The notes: generated by a model not told the origin, from the letters alone. A stretch of DNA of 64,000 nucleotides from Prosopocoilus inquinatus (GCA_036172665.1 CM069871.1:58526713-58590712); one strand, 5' to 3'; counted from the first letter of the stretch, positions 10,704-21,184 are shown. Numbers and translations are program-made.

Positions 10704-12402
10704 CCTCCCTTTTTAAATTGGAAAATAATAGTGAAGTATTATTTTCATCCCTCGCTTCCTCTGATTTATCGCTTTTTCTTACTTTTGATTGTTTTTGGGT
10801 CTTTCTATATTTGAGTATGATGAACACGAAAACAAAGCATATTATTATTAAAACTAGGTTGCTCAAAAAGAAGGAAATCTTCAGGGGGTGCCATTCTCTG
10901 GTTCTAGAAGTTGGCTGCATACTGGATTGTCGTTGTAACTTCGAGATGTCATCCAGGTTCAAGTCCTCTAAGTGCAGGTGTTCTAGATTTGGGAGTTCTT
11001 GTATTTCCTCTGTTTTCATTTTAGGTAGAATGAAGGGTTCTCCTTGAATGATTTTTTCTTCATTGATGATTTTGAAGCTTCCGTCCATTACTTGACAATG
11101 GAAAGGGATTTTGACGAGGCTTGGTTTTTCTATTATGTTGTATCCAGTAGTTTTACATTTTTTCTGTAATTTTATTGGCAATTTGGCAGGTACAATTATT
11201 ATGTAGTTCTTGTTGATTTGTTCATAAATGGTATTACTCGTAGATATGGGAGTCAATTGACATTTAGTAGTCTTGATATTCTGAATGATGGATGTCACAC
11301 AGTCTTCCTCTTTTATAAAGGGTCTATTATTACAGATGTAGGTATTTTCAATCGTTGGACATTCTTCATCTTCATATTGATGGCCTTGGTTATTGAGTAT
11401 CAGGTAAGGACTTTTTGGTACAAGGGTAAAATTATTTTGAGGAACAGGAAATATATGGTAATATTCAAATTGTATAGGACTGAAGACAGGAATATGCATA
11501 AGGAAGATTACTTTGTCATTATGAACAGTCACCTTTGAGTTAGCTAAATTGTAATAAGAATGAATGTTTTTGAATTTAAGAATTTTATTTTCTTCGTAAA
11601 GTTTAACTAATGTATCTATCATATTGTTCATGTCTTCAAATGATATGACAGAGTTATGTAAGGTATTTAATCTAGCAAAAACCACTGCGTTTTCCAAATT
11701 GTCTAGAAATCTTAATAAGTTTTGGCAATTTAGTAAGACTTGATCAAGAGTATTTTGAGCCCTTATAAATGCAGAAATGTCATTAATTATTTTTTGTACA
11801 TTGTCTTGAAAGTAATTAAGTCTCTGTTCTATTAGTTCTTGATTTTTCTTAAGAGTGCTGATAGAATGATTATAGTTTTCTATTAATCTTTTGGTCAGGG
11901 ACATTTGGTATTGCATTTGATTTTCTAATGCATTTTGGTTACGTGATAGAATTTCTAAAGCATTATTAAAGTTTTCTTCATCGTCTGAGTCTAATGTTCC
12001 AAATAAGAATTTAGACGTTTTTCCTACGATGTTCAATAGTCCTCTTTTATTTCTTACCTGTGGCATAAGATTGTTTAGTTTATATTCTGCCTCTGAGATA
12101 AGATAGTGGACATGTGTCAAGGTATTTTTTAGGACATTAGTATACGTTAGTGTTCTAAGTGATGGTGAATTATAAATAGTATCGTTAATAGTTTTGAAAT
12201 AATCAATGTTGTTATTTAGTAACTCAATTAATGGTTTAATTTCTACATAATGGACAAAGGTATGCTTGGTTTCTATGATTCTACATGGACCAAGGTGGAA
12301 CGGAAGGATGTGGGAATTTATGGTAGTGATTTCTATGTCGTCATTTGCTGTGGCTGTCATTATCGTTAGCTGTATTAGGGATAGGGTCGTTATCAGAATC
12401 AT
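10693..12402 (-). CDS. env: Errantivirus Env, baculovirus F-like fusion glycoprotein
   Basis: 569 residues, uninterrupted. Residues 1-19 form a signal peptide. A furin-type site RNKR at 117-120 is followed by GLLNIVGKTSKFLFGTLD, a fusion-peptide segment like that of baculovirus F proteins and errantivirus Env. Heptad-rich coiled coil follows (about 145-240). Several N-glycosylation sequons and Cys residues lie in the ectodomain. Residues 509-530 are a transmembrane helix, with a 39-residue basic cytoplasmic tail. All parts needed for a membrane fusion protein are visible in unbroken form. It overlaps the pol end and is normally expressed from a spliced RNA in this group; I did not map the splice sites. 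Confidence 0.88.
   Translation of the reverse strand: MILITTLSLIQLTIMTATANDDIEITTINSHILPFHLGPCRIIETKHTFVHYVEIKPLIELLNNNIDYFKTINDTIYNSPSLRTLTYTNVLKNTLTHVHYLISEAEYKLNNLMPQVRNKRGLLNIVGKTSKFLFGTLDSDDEENFNNALEILSRNQNALENQMQYQMSLTKRLIENYNHSISTLKKNQELIEQRLNYFQDNVQKIINDISAFIRAQNTLDQVLLNCQNLLRFLDNLENAVVFARLNTLHNSVISFEDMNNMIDTLVKLYEENKILKFKNIHSYYNLANSKVTVHNDKVIFLMHIPVFSPIQFEYYHIFPVPQNNFTLVPKSPYLILNNQGHQYEDEECPTIENTYICNNRPFIKEEDCVTSIIQNIKTTKCQLTPISTSNTIYEQINKNYIIIVPAKLPIKLQKKCKTTGYNIIEKPSLVKIPFHCQVMDGSFKIINEEKIIQGEPFILPKMKTEEIQELPNLEHLHLEDLNLDDISKLQRQSSMQPTSRTREWHPLKISFFLSNLVLIIICFVFVFIILKYRKTQKQSKVRKSDKSEEARDENNTSLLFSNLKREELC
10704..10714 (-). promoter_or_regulatory. Errantivirus polypurine tract
   Basis: The - strand reads AAAAAGGGAGG directly before the 3' LTR, the expected plus-strand primer position. 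Confidence 0.7.
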
Positions 12403-14524
12403 TTTCCTGTGATTCCTGTAACAAAGATTTTTTATAGGTTTTCTTAGGTTTTTTGATAGTTGATTTATGATAGATGCCTAATTTTGTTCTTAATTTTTCA
12501 CCTTCATCTACTACAATTTTTGTTTGTGTAAATTTTGGTTTAGCTTTATTTCTTTCTTTTGTTTTAATGTATGCATATTCTTTGTTTTGATATGACTCTG
12601 GTTCTTGTCTCTTTTCATTGAGTTTTTTTATTACGGATTCTTTCCTATCGTTATTTTTTTGTTTAATTCTGTCGTATAATGACTTTGTTTTTTCTTTGTG
12701 GTTTTGTACATAGTTAGAGATAATTTTTTCATCAGATAATTCAAAGGGATCGTCTGAATGGATGTGTCCTTTAACTACTTCGAATGGTGTATGACCTGTG
12801 ACAGAATGAATAGTGTTGTTGTAACTGAAGATAGCGTATTTCATTAAAGTGTTAGTGTTTTCATTAGGTTTTTCCAATTTCAAACATCGAATTTCTTCAG
12901 CAATTGTGGAATGAAATCGTTCAACTGGGGAATTACTATTTGAGTTCTTTGAAGTGGTGTAGTGAAGTTCTATTTTATGTAATTTACAAAGATCTTCAAA
13001 ATTGTTATTTTTAAATTCACTTCCACGATCGACAGTAATTCTATAAGGGAGTCCATGATGTGTCATGAAAGTTAAAGTGTTGTCAATTATATTTAATGAT
13101 GAATTTGATTGGATGGGGTATGCTTGACCATATCGCGAGAAGGAATCTAGTATAGTAAAATATGAATGGTTTAATATTTTGAATGTATCTGCGTGTATAT
13201 GTTCGAACGGTCTACTGGCTGTAGGTGTAAGATTAAATTTTATTACGGGTGGATTTCTATCGTATTTTGCCATTTGACAGATTTTGCAATTATTAACAAA
13301 GTTCGTGATGTCTTTAATCATATCGGGCCAGTAGTAGTTCCTACTTAAGGATGTTTTCATTTCATTTATTCCTTTGTGGCAAGTTTTACCGTTATGGTGG
13401 TATTCCAACTTTAATTTTTGTTCATCAAGATCGATTATATCTTGGAGGATTACGTTGGTTCTAATGAATTTGAAAGATGAATTTGTTAAAAGATTTTGTA
13501 CTGTGTTGGTAAACAAGATTGCTATACTTGGATTTTTTGAGTATACTGCATACGTTTGTTTTGGTTGACAGTAGGTTTTTATAACATCTATTAATTTCGT
13601 TTCGAAATCATTTAGTGGAATTGAGATTATTAGGCGAGACTTGTTAAAAAACATTTTTCTTTCTGCTTTAGGCTGTAAAATGTCGTTTGATCCGTGAATA
13701 ATGATCTGATTTTTAAATTGATTCAAAGATTTTTCAGATATTTGAATTTCTAATACAGGGTTTTCTAGAGATGAATGTATCGTTTCATTGTCTGATAGTT
13801 CCAATTGTGGAGGTTTCAGTTGAATATCAGAAACTATGTTAACTTTAGGAGTTTTGGAAGAAACGTCACCTAGAACAGAGTGGAGAGAAGGACTATCTGG
13901 TACGGTTATTAATTCGGGGTTATTGAGATAGAGGTTGATAGTCTCAATCGCGTCACCAGGGTTTCCAATTGTAGAGAGAGTTTCGTCAATATCTTCTATA
14001 GCGTTTGTTTCAAGGCGTGACAATGAATTTACAGGAATTTTAGTTTTTAAAATTTCGTGGGTGTTAACACTAATTGTAAAAGAGTTTTCTTTAGGCAATC
14101 TGTAGTAGAAAGGAATGATTGTATTACTGTTACTTAAATTCTTCTCTGCAAGATTAATTGATATTCCTAGGTTTCTGAGGTCTTCTAATCCTAATATGCC
14201 ATCGTAGAAATCATGAAAATCAAAAAGAATAAAAGTAATTACTTTGTCAGTTGCTAATTCTTTAAATGCTGGAATGTGAGCTTTAAATTTAATTTTCTTT
14301 TCTCCTATGGGTGTTTTAATTATTGATGTTTCTTGAGAGATTTTATTTGGGAAGTATTTTTCTGCAATAGAAGGTCTGATAATAGATTTATAACATCCGG
14401 TATCAATAAGTAATTTAATAGGTGGATTCTGAATTTTAATATACGGTAGTGAATTATCACAAGTCGTGTTGTTGATTTCGTAAATTACGTCGCGTCTTCT
14501 GTTGAGTGAGTCATCCGAAAATTT
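12341..14524 (-). CDS. pol: Errantivirus Pol, protease-integrase only (RT-RNase H deleted)
   Basis: The frame is open from the frameshift site (14524) to the stop at 12341. Protease comes first, with LLIDTGCYKS (DTG active site, about 14400) and FYDGILGLEDL (about 14200). About 14020-14035 the protease linker (ILKTKIPV) runs straight into LSRLE, the tail that in relatives follows RNase H. All of RT (no YxDD) and RNase H is absent with the frame kept. Integrase follows with zinc-binding H, H, C, C residues (HHNGKTCHKGI and CKIC), then catalytic HADTF, VDRGSEF and SPVERFH (D, D, E). The end overlaps the env start (ATG 12402) by 62 bases. Alternatively this is a deletion unique to this copy. Confidence 0.88.
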   Translation of the reverse strand, partial: KFSDDSLNRRRDVIYEINNTTCDNSLPYIKIQNPPIKLLIDTGCYKSIIRPSIAEKYFPNKISQETSIIKTPIGEKKIKFKAHIPAFKELATDKVITFILFDFHDFYDGILGLEDLRNLGISINLAEKNLSNSNTIIPFYYRLPKENSFTISVNTHEILKTKIPVNSLSRLETNAIEDIDETLSTIGNPGDAIETINLYLNNPELITVPDSPSLHSVLGDVSSKTPKVNIVSDIQLKPPQLELSDNETIHSSLENPVLEIQISEKSLNQFKNQIIIHGSNDILQPKAERKMFFNKSRLIISIPLNDFETKLIDVIKTYCQPKQTYAVYSKNPSIAILFTNTVQNLLTNSSFKFIRTNVILQDIIDLDEQKLKLEYHHNGKTCHKGINEMKTSLSRNYYWPDMIKDITNFVNNCKICQMAKYDRNPPVIKFNLTPTASRPFEHIHADTFKILNHSYFTILDSFSRYGQAYPIQSNSSLNIIDNTLTFMTHHGLPYRITVDRGSEFKNNNFEDLCKLHKIELHYTTSKNSNSNSPVERFHSTIAEEIRCLKLEKPNENTNTLMKYAIFSYNNTIHSVTGHTPFEVVKGHIHSDDPFELSDEKIISNYVQNHKEKTKSLYDRIKQKNNDRKESVIKKLNEKRQEPESYQNKEYAYIKTKERNKAKPKFTQTKIVVDEGEKLRTKLGIYHKSTIKKPKKTYKKSLLQESQENDSDNDPIPNTANDNDSHSK

Positions 14525-15897
14525 TGAAAGTTGTTTATTTGGGATTCGTCATTAATCTCTTCGTCAGTCTCATTATTTACATTGTTAAGTTCATAGTTTT
14601 GCTCATTGCAAATATTGTTATCGTAATGATCAGGGATGTTTAAAGAAGGATCAGGGTACGTTTCTGTATGCTCGTGATTACAGTAATTATTTTCCATGAG
14701 ATTTAATTCCTCTGAAATAAAATTTCTTGATGTTGGTATAGTGTTTTTAAAATAATTATTATAATTATTATGTTGTCTAATTGTTGGGATTCTGGATGTG
14801 GTTGACATTGGTTCCGGTTTGTTTGTTGGGATTTGTCCTGTTGGTTTAAAGACATTTTTCGGAGTACCAAAAACTTGAGAGTTAGTAAATTGTTTTTGTT
14901 GAACTACTCTTGGTCTCACGTCAATAGGTTGACTAGGGAATTGGTTAGAAGTCCAGGGTCTTGGATTTTGGTTATAGAAATTTCGTGGCCATTGTGTAAG
15001 AGGTGTTTGATGAATTTGCATGTTAGATCTTTGAGGATATTGATTAAATGATGTAGGTACGTGTGAATATTGTGGAAATGAGTTGAACGTCTTAGGTAAC
15101 ATTTGAGGTTGCGTTTTGATTTGGTTAGAAGAGCTTTTATTATTATGTAATATATTAGGAAGATTTTGAGTATACATAAAGTTCTCTTCTTCTATTACAT
15201 AGGCCATTGCATTTTCTAGTGATATAGGGTTTCTTAGTCTTACAATGCTTTGGAAGTTACCCGATAAACCACGAAGGAAGGTTTTTAATGCTAGATTGTC
15301 ATATTGTTTAGAATATACTAATTTTGTGGCTTGTGGTATTTCCGTTGTACTAATTGAGTTTAATTTTGCAGACAATCTACTACGTAATATTTGTATTCGT
15401 TTGCCGAATTCTAATGGTGGTTCATTTTTTGAAGGTGTTAATGTGATTAAGTCTTGTTCGAGACAATCTAAATTTCTCTGATCACCGAAACTAGTTCTTA
15501 AAGCATTTTTTATTAAAGGCCAAGTATTTAATTCGTTCCTAGTGCCAATTAAGATTTGTGCGTGATCTTTTAATTTACCAATTACTACTCTAATTAAATA
15601 TGAAGTTATTTGAGGGTCGTTGTTACTAATTTCATTGAACAAATAGTCGCAGGACGCTATGAAAATTTCTAATGAATTTTGGTCACCATTGTATGATGGA
15701 ATTGTGTCTACATATAATTTTAATAATTGATAATTTACTTCTGGCATTTTTGCTTGGATTACAGTTGGTTTAGATAGATTAATACTATTATTAAATGTTT
15801 CGATTAAAGAATCTAAATCTAAGTTATTTACTGAATTGCTGTTCATATAAGACAAGAAATCAGGTAAATAATGGAAAAAATTAGACGGGATACTCAA
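14485..15897 (-). CDS. gag: Errantivirus Gag polyprotein
   Basis: 470 residues, uninterrupted, starting MSIPSNFFHYLPDFL, 259 bases after the PBS. Residues about 50-270 have the helical capsid-like pattern of gypsy-group Gag proteins (for example YNGDQNSLEIFI and the LKTFLRGLSGNFQSIV segment). The C-terminal half is rich in Asn, Gln, Pro and Thr. There is no CCHC zinc knuckle, as usual for errantivirus Gag. It should form the intracellular particle that packages element RNA. The stop lies in a region where the pol frame is already open in the -1 frame, with a slippery heptamer 33 bases upstream. Assignment by pattern and position, confident for class. Confidence 0.85.
   Translation of the reverse strand: MSIPSNFFHYLPDFLSYMNSNSVNNLDLDSLIETFNNSINLSKPTVIQAKMPEVNYQLLKLYVDTIPSYNGDQNSLEIFIASCDYLFNEISNNDPQITSYLIRVVIGKLKDHAQILIGTRNELNTWPLIKNALRTSFGDQRNLDCLEQDLITLTPSKNEPPLEFGKRIQILRSRLSAKLNSISTTEIPQATKLVYSKQYDNLALKTFLRGLSGNFQSIVRLRNPISLENAMAYVIEEENFMYTQNLPNILHNNKSSSNQIKTQPQMLPKTFNSFPQYSHVPTSFNQYPQRSNMQIHQTPLTQWPRNFYNQNPRPWTSNQFPSQPIDVRPRVVQQKQFTNSQVFGTPKNVFKPTGQIPTNKPEPMSTTSRIPTIRQHNNYNNYFKNTIPTSRNFISEELNLMENNYCNHEHTETYPDPSLNIPDHYDNNICNEQNYELNNVNNETDEEINDESQINNFQNFRMTHSTEDAT
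14518..14524 (-). promoter_or_regulatory. Slippery heptamer for -1 frameshift into pol
   Basis: The - strand reads A AAT TTT in the gag frame (within Gln-Asn-Phe-Arg), matching the X XXY YYZ slippery rule. The pol frame is -1 relative to gag and is open from this point through protease. I did not verify a downstream stimulatory structure. Confidence 0.6.
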
Positions 15898-16139
15898 AAT
15901 TTGGTCTCACCAAATCCGGGAATTGCCAGTCGTCTATTTTGTGAAAGGTTGATATCTGCGTTGCCCAGAGCTGTGGATCTCCTCTATGGATTGGAAGACG
16001 AATGGTATCTTCAGAGCCTTACACGATGTATTTCTCTTGAAGTTTCTTCGTCCAGGGTTCTTTTGGGTAGTACTGAAGGAACTGGAGTCCCAAATCGCGA
16101 TTTTAATTTGCACGATGCACCTTTTTTCGCGACCGCACT

Positions 16140-16156
16140 ATCCTACTGACTGCGCC
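16140..16156 (-). promoter_or_regulatory. Primer-binding site, tRNA-Ser type
   Basis: Immediately inside the 5' LTR the - strand reads GGCGCAGTCAGTAGGAT. This is very close to the serine-tRNA primer site known for the 17.6/297/ZAM group of insect errantiviruses. The tRNA identity is from family knowledge, not from a tRNA in this window. Confidence 0.7.
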
Positions 16157-16385
16157 AATTATGTTTTTTATAAACACGTTAATGTTTTTTAAAACATTTA
16201 TTAAAGTTACAGATGGGCAGAGTAACGGTTACAAGTTCTGCAGATATGACTAAACTAAAGTTCTGACCCTAATATATATGCTATAGTTTGTATATTTAGT
16301 AAAGATAACGATAAATGAGTGGACAATAACAATGCGTCACTTGTTTATATTACTAATCAGGGGTCATAGAGCGTTTAACATAACT
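16157..16385 (-). repeat. Errantivirus 5' LTR
   Basis: 229 bp, identical as read to 10475-10703. On the - strand it starts AGTTATGTTAAACGC and ends TTATAAAAAACATAATT. The right flank CGCA is the target duplication. Confidence 0.92.
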
Positions 16386-16504
16386 CGCAACCTCAACTGT
16401 CATTTACTTCGATTATTATTACTTGGCTGTTATTATTATTAAGTACAATTCTTACTCGAAGGTGTTTTTCTTTCTCATATTCAATCTATCTATAATTAGT
16501 TGCA

Positions 16505-17037
16505 TTATACAGGCTGTCCACCGAGTGCCGCGGTCTTCTCTACCGTCTAAAGTATACAAGATAGAAAAGAAATTCAAACGAGCTGAGGTGTAACTCAGTC
16601 GGCTCTATTTTCTAAAATTATTTTACACGGTGTTCAGTAACTGAGAGCCATACCAAAGTTATATTATTTTAAATGGAACACCCAATATATTTTTACATAT
16701 TTTGAAAGTAAGCATAACGAGTAGGTAATAACTAAAAATTTCGGAAGTTTTATTTAAGGATTTTTAAAATATTAATGATAGTGTATAAAGAATTGCTCTA
16801 CTTTGAGCTCTTATAGTTTGATTATTTATTTACATTTCACCGCGAATTTTTGTAGGTAGTCAATACAATATCTCATCTACAGAAATTTCACAACAGATTC
16901 AATCTATTAGTTATTATGTGTACAGGGTGTTGAGTTTTGAAAAAGTTAATTTTTCTCAACATTTTCAAATGGAACACCCTGTATGTCTAAACTCTTGTGA
17001 AACACTGCGTTAATGAGGTTTCATAAAACGTCAAATG
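16505..17037 (+). repeat. Left long inverted arm
   Basis: Pairs with 30497-31011 in inverse orientation. Matching landmarks include CCACCGAGTGCCGCGGTC, GAGATATTGTATTG (complement) and GTGAAACACTG / ATGAAACACTG. It lies only about 115 bp right of the errantivirus. Confidence 0.8.
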
Positions 17038-17208
17038 TCAATGAATATGTTTTATTTTGTGTTCAAGGTAATTGAATATGTTCCTGTTAAAGTAGTTCCT
17101 ATTTTCCTTTACTTTGAAAATATTTAAATAACTTTAATAAAATAATTGAAAAAAAATAAATTTAAAAATAGCGTTTCATTTATTTAAAAAATAATTATTC
17201 ATTCCCGT

Positions 17209-17263
17209 AACAACGAAATACATTACATGAATTTAACAACAACGAAATACATTACATGAATTT
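17209..17263. repeat. Two copies of a 26-bp repeat
   Basis: AACAACGAAATACATTACAT followed by GAATTT occurs at 17209-17234 and 17238-17263 inside the inverted-arm element. It is a short local duplication with no known role. Confidence 0.75.
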
Positions 17264-17643
17264 TTAATTGATAGAACAATTGTTTAGATGAGTGACACAC
17301 TACTTTTACTAATTTGTACTTCTTTTTGTGTTAAGAAAATGGATTTTAAAATGAAAAATTATGTGACGTGACACAACTAATAGGAGAAAGCAACCAAACT
17401 GTCTTTTGGCGTCAAGAAGCTGAAAAACAATTTGAATATTTAATATAAATTTACTAGATTCAATGGTTGTCATTCTTAATTTGTTCAATGTTTTCTGTTA
17501 TTTTCTAATTTAATACTTATTATTCTTAACTTCTACATTATTTTGTTATTTTCTAATATATTAATTAAATTAACTAATATTTGTTAAATTATCAACAAAA
17601 TAAAACAGAAGAACAGCTCGAAAAGGCTAAAAAACGTCTATAT

Positions 17644-17814
17644 TGTAGAAATTTGAGTTTGTTTGATATTAAACTTTGTGTTAATTGGAGTAGTTATACG
17701 GCGGCTATGGATAGAAAAAAAGTTGTTGATTATTATCTGATGACATTTGTGAGACATAAAATATATATTTAATCCTTTGCTACTGATTTTTGAATAAAAT
17801 AGACAATTCCTACA
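17644..17814 (+). repeat. 5' LTR of older Gypsy element
   Basis: 171 bp, TGTAG to CTACA, preceded by the target duplication ATAT. Confidence 0.9.
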
Positions 17815-17818
17815 ATTT

Positions 17819-17836
17819 TGGGGGCTCAACCGGGAT
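17819..17836 (+). promoter_or_regulatory. Primer-binding site, tRNA-Pro-like
   Basis: Four bases after the LTR the sequence is TGGGGGCTCAACCGGGAT. This differs at two positions from the well-known proline-tRNA primer site of murine-type retroviruses. Which insect tRNA matches it exactly is not known from this window. Confidence 0.5.
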
Positions 17837-18124
17837 AATGGCAAAGGTTTGAGATTAAAAAGACGTTTGAAGCCGATAGAAGACGAAAGATAAAGACGTA
17901 GACGAAATAACGAAGAAGACGATTTTGACGAAGATATAAGATTGAAAAAGACGTTCGAAGCTGATAGAAGACGAAAAGAAGACGTAGACGAGATAACGAA
18001 GAGGAGGAGAGAAGACGAAAGAGGAAGACGTAGCCGAAATTAGAACAATGACGAGTACACGACGAGTAGTTATTTGAAGATAAAAAGAGGAATATTTAAG
18101 ACATTTTATTTAACAAGAACAAGA

Positions 18125-21100
18125 ATGGAAAATTTGGCGCAAATTGTTCCAGTGAAGAAGGCAATTTTGGCAGCACCGCTTTAAGCAGTGAATGCGTTGT
18201 ATAAACAAATTTTTGAAGAAGGCGGTGATGGCTCAAATTCACAAACTTTGTGTAGCTTTGCTGGATTTCCTTTTGATGTAACATCTCAGGAATATCAGGA
18301 AAAACTGAACTATTCTACTAGATTTTCATTGGGTGATTTAGTTTCCATGTGTAATATATTGGGTCTTGATTATGTCGGTACGAAGGAACAATTAAGAAAG
18401 AAAATCGTTGCCGCGTTGACAAATATTAATGTACTGGTTGTTCAAGATGACGCCAATGATGATACAAATATGGAAACTAAAGACAGTCAAGACACTGAAG
18501 CAGTTAGTGAAGATGGTGGACGTACTGACGCAAACACCGTACGTCAAAACATAAAATTCGCACTTAATTTTAAAGATATCGAAGATTCTATAAGATCTTT
18601 CAGTGGGGACAATTCATATTCCGTTGAAAAATGGATATCAGATTTTGAAGACACGGCAGCTTTATTTGAGTGGAATGATTTGCAAAAACTAATTTTTGCG
18701 AAAAAATCCTTAACAGGACTCGCAAAATTATTCGTACAGGGTGAAGGTATCATCAAAGATTGAAAAACATTGAAGATTATTTTACGCAAGGAATTCAAAA
18801 TTCGTCCGATTGAACAGTGTTGACTTGCATCGTGTGTTTGCAGCTCGCAAGATGAAGAAGGATGAGTCTGTCCAAGAATATTATTTCATTATGAAGGAGA
18901 TGGCTACTAAAGGTTCAATCGACGAAGAGAGTATTATCCAGTAAGTTATAGATGGTATTCCAGATGAAATTGCGAACAAAGCCAACCTGTTTGGAGCTAA
19001 AAATTTTAATGACTTCAAAGAGCGATTGAAGGTCTACGAAAAAATGAACGAGCTAAGAAGCAACAAATTGGGCAAAGGAAAAGTTGACTCATCAAGAGCC
19101 ACTGCAACTTCAACATCCAACATCCCTCAGCATGGATCACCAAAGAAGAACACATCCAGAACTATCAAAAAGGACGAGAGGTGTTTCAACTGTGGTATGT
19201 TAGGTCATCGTTCAAAAGATTGTAAATACATAAAGCTAGGTAAGAAATGTTTTAAATGCGGTATTTTTGGACATGAAGCGAGATTTTGTGATAAACAAAG
19301 TCTAGATAAATCTGTGTCTAACATAATAGATTTAAACTATGCCAATAAAATGTACAAAGAAGTCGTTGTCGAAAAATTAACACTAAATGCTTTAGTAGAT
19401 ACTGGTAGTAATCTGTCGTTGTTGCGTGAAGATGTTTATAATTTGATTACTGACTTAAAATTAAATGGTCCAAAAGTATAGCTGACCGGTTTTGGAAATG
19501 AAGAAATACAGACGCTAGGTTGTTTTCAAATAAATATTAAGATTGACGACAACGACTACTTTATAACACTTCATGTTAGAAACATGCGATGAAAATGAAA
19601 ATGATAATAGGCTGCGATTTCTGTATGATGGCCGAGATAAACATAACTAAAGACGGAGTTTCAATAAAGAAACTAGAATCTCAATCCCCTTTCCGTATTA
19701 TGCAAACGAAGGTATGGTCGAATGGATCAAGTATAAATACGACTGATGAAAATATGCGTAAAAAAATTGAAAATTTGATTAGTTCGTATGTACCCAATAA
19801 ATGTAAGTCGACTGATATAGAATTACGAATTAGTTTAAAAGATGATAAACCTATTTATCAAAGATCTCGTAGATTTTCTGAATCAGAGAGACTGATCATA
19901 GAAAAACAGGTAAATGAGTGGTTAGAAAGTGGAGTGATTGAATCGTGTGCTTCTGATTTTGCAAGTCCAGTAGTTGTAGTTAAAAAGAAAGATGGTACTC
20001 CTCGTTTGTGCATAGATTATCGAAAACTAAGTAAACAGGTCATTAAAGACAGATATCCATTGCCTCTTATTGAGGAACAAATTGACAAATTAAAATGTGC
20101 TAGTGTTTTTAGTACACTTGATCTTAAAAATGGATTTTTTCATGTAGACGTGCAAAAAGCAAGTCGTAAGTACACTTCTTTTGTGACGCAAAACGGGGAG
20201 TATCAATTTCTAAAAGCACCGTTCGGATTATGTAATTCACCGTCAGTTTTCCAAAGATTTATTAATCACATTTTCAGACCATTGTGTAATGAAGGAATTG
20301 TGTTAATTTATATGGACGATATTATTATTTTAGCATCGACGATGATTGAAGCGATTGAACGTTTCCAGTTAGTTTTAAACTTAGCTAGCGATTATGGATT
20401 GGAGATTAATAAAAAGAAATGTCAATTTTTAATGAGACGTGTTGAATTTCTTGGTCAGATTATAGAGAATGGCAACGTTTATCCTTCACGTGAAAAGATA
20501 TGTGCGGTGTTAAACTTTCCACAACCAAAGAACGTAAAAGGTGTACAAAGTTTTTTAGGACTAAGCGGATATTTTCGAAAATTTATACCAAATTATGCCA
20601 TCATTGCGAGGCCTCTGAGTGATCTTTTGAGAAAAGATAAAATATTCGAATTTGGTATAAAGGAAAAAATTGCTTTTAACACTTTAAAGGAGATTTTAAC
20701 ACGTGATCCAGTTTTAAAAATATTTCAACCAGTAAGAGAAACTGAATTACACACAGATGCCTCTCAAGATGGATATGCGGCTATTTTATTACAGAAATGT
20801 GAAGATGATAAGTTACATCCAATACATTTTATGAGTCGTAAAACTAATCCAACACAACGTTTATATAAAAGTTATGAATTAGAGGTATTGGCTATAATTG
20901 AGGCTTTAAGGAAGTTTCGTAATTATTTATTGGGGCTACGTTTTAAAATTGTCACTGACTGTTCTGCTTTCAAACAGACCATGACTAAGCAAGAGTTAAT
21001 ACCAAAAATACCAAGATGGGCACTGATGCTTGAAAATTTTGATTATACCATTGAGCACCGTCAGGGCTCAAAAATGCAACATGTAGATGCTTTAAGTAGA

Positions 21101-21184
21101 CATCCAGTTTGGACAATACAAGAAGATGACTTAGTGTTGAGAATTAAGAGAGCACAAGAAGAGGAAGAAACATAAGTGAATGAT
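18125..21184 (+). pseudogene. Gag-Pol (Gag, protease, RT, RNase H) of older Gypsy element, broken
   Basis: ATG 18125 opens MENLAQIVPVKKAILAAPL, then an in-frame TAA (18182-18184), then Gag resumes. Another stop is at 18761, one lies in SIIQ-stop-VIDG (near 18941), and one follows LNGPKV (near 19480). Gag ends with two good CCHC knuckles, CFNCGMLGHRSKDC and CFKCGIFGHEARFC (about 19180-19290). Protease has VDTGSNLSLL (about 19395). RT runs from about 19900 with SPVVVVKKKDGTPRLCIDYR and YMDD (about 20310). RNase H has HTDASQDGYAA and VTDCSAF (20750-20960). The coding ends at the insertion of the younger element, before integrase, which continues at 29086. Confidence 0.92.

Larger units (their letters stand above)
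10475..16385 (-). mobile_element. Errantivirus-type provirus lacking RT and RNase H
   Basis: A 5911-bp LTR element on the - strand. Two 229-bp LTRs (16157-16385 as 5' LTR, 10475-10703 as 3' LTR) read as identical, and the flanks are CGCA (10471-10474, 16386-16389), a 4-bp duplication of the YRYR type seen for gypsy errantiviruses. The LTRs run AGTTAT to ATAATT. Order: PBS, gag, pol (protease then integrase), env, polypurine tract. Full errantiviruses are about 7-8 kb; the shortfall matches the missing RT-RNase H block. Gag, the remaining pol and env are all open, which with identical LTRs means very recent insertion. Replication would need RT supplied in trans, or the deletion arose after integration. 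Confidence 0.9.

Noticed and set aside
17581..17772. Open frame crossing into the 171-bp LTR, with EEQLEKAKKRLY
   Set aside because: Its second half is LTR; the first half is too short to assign.
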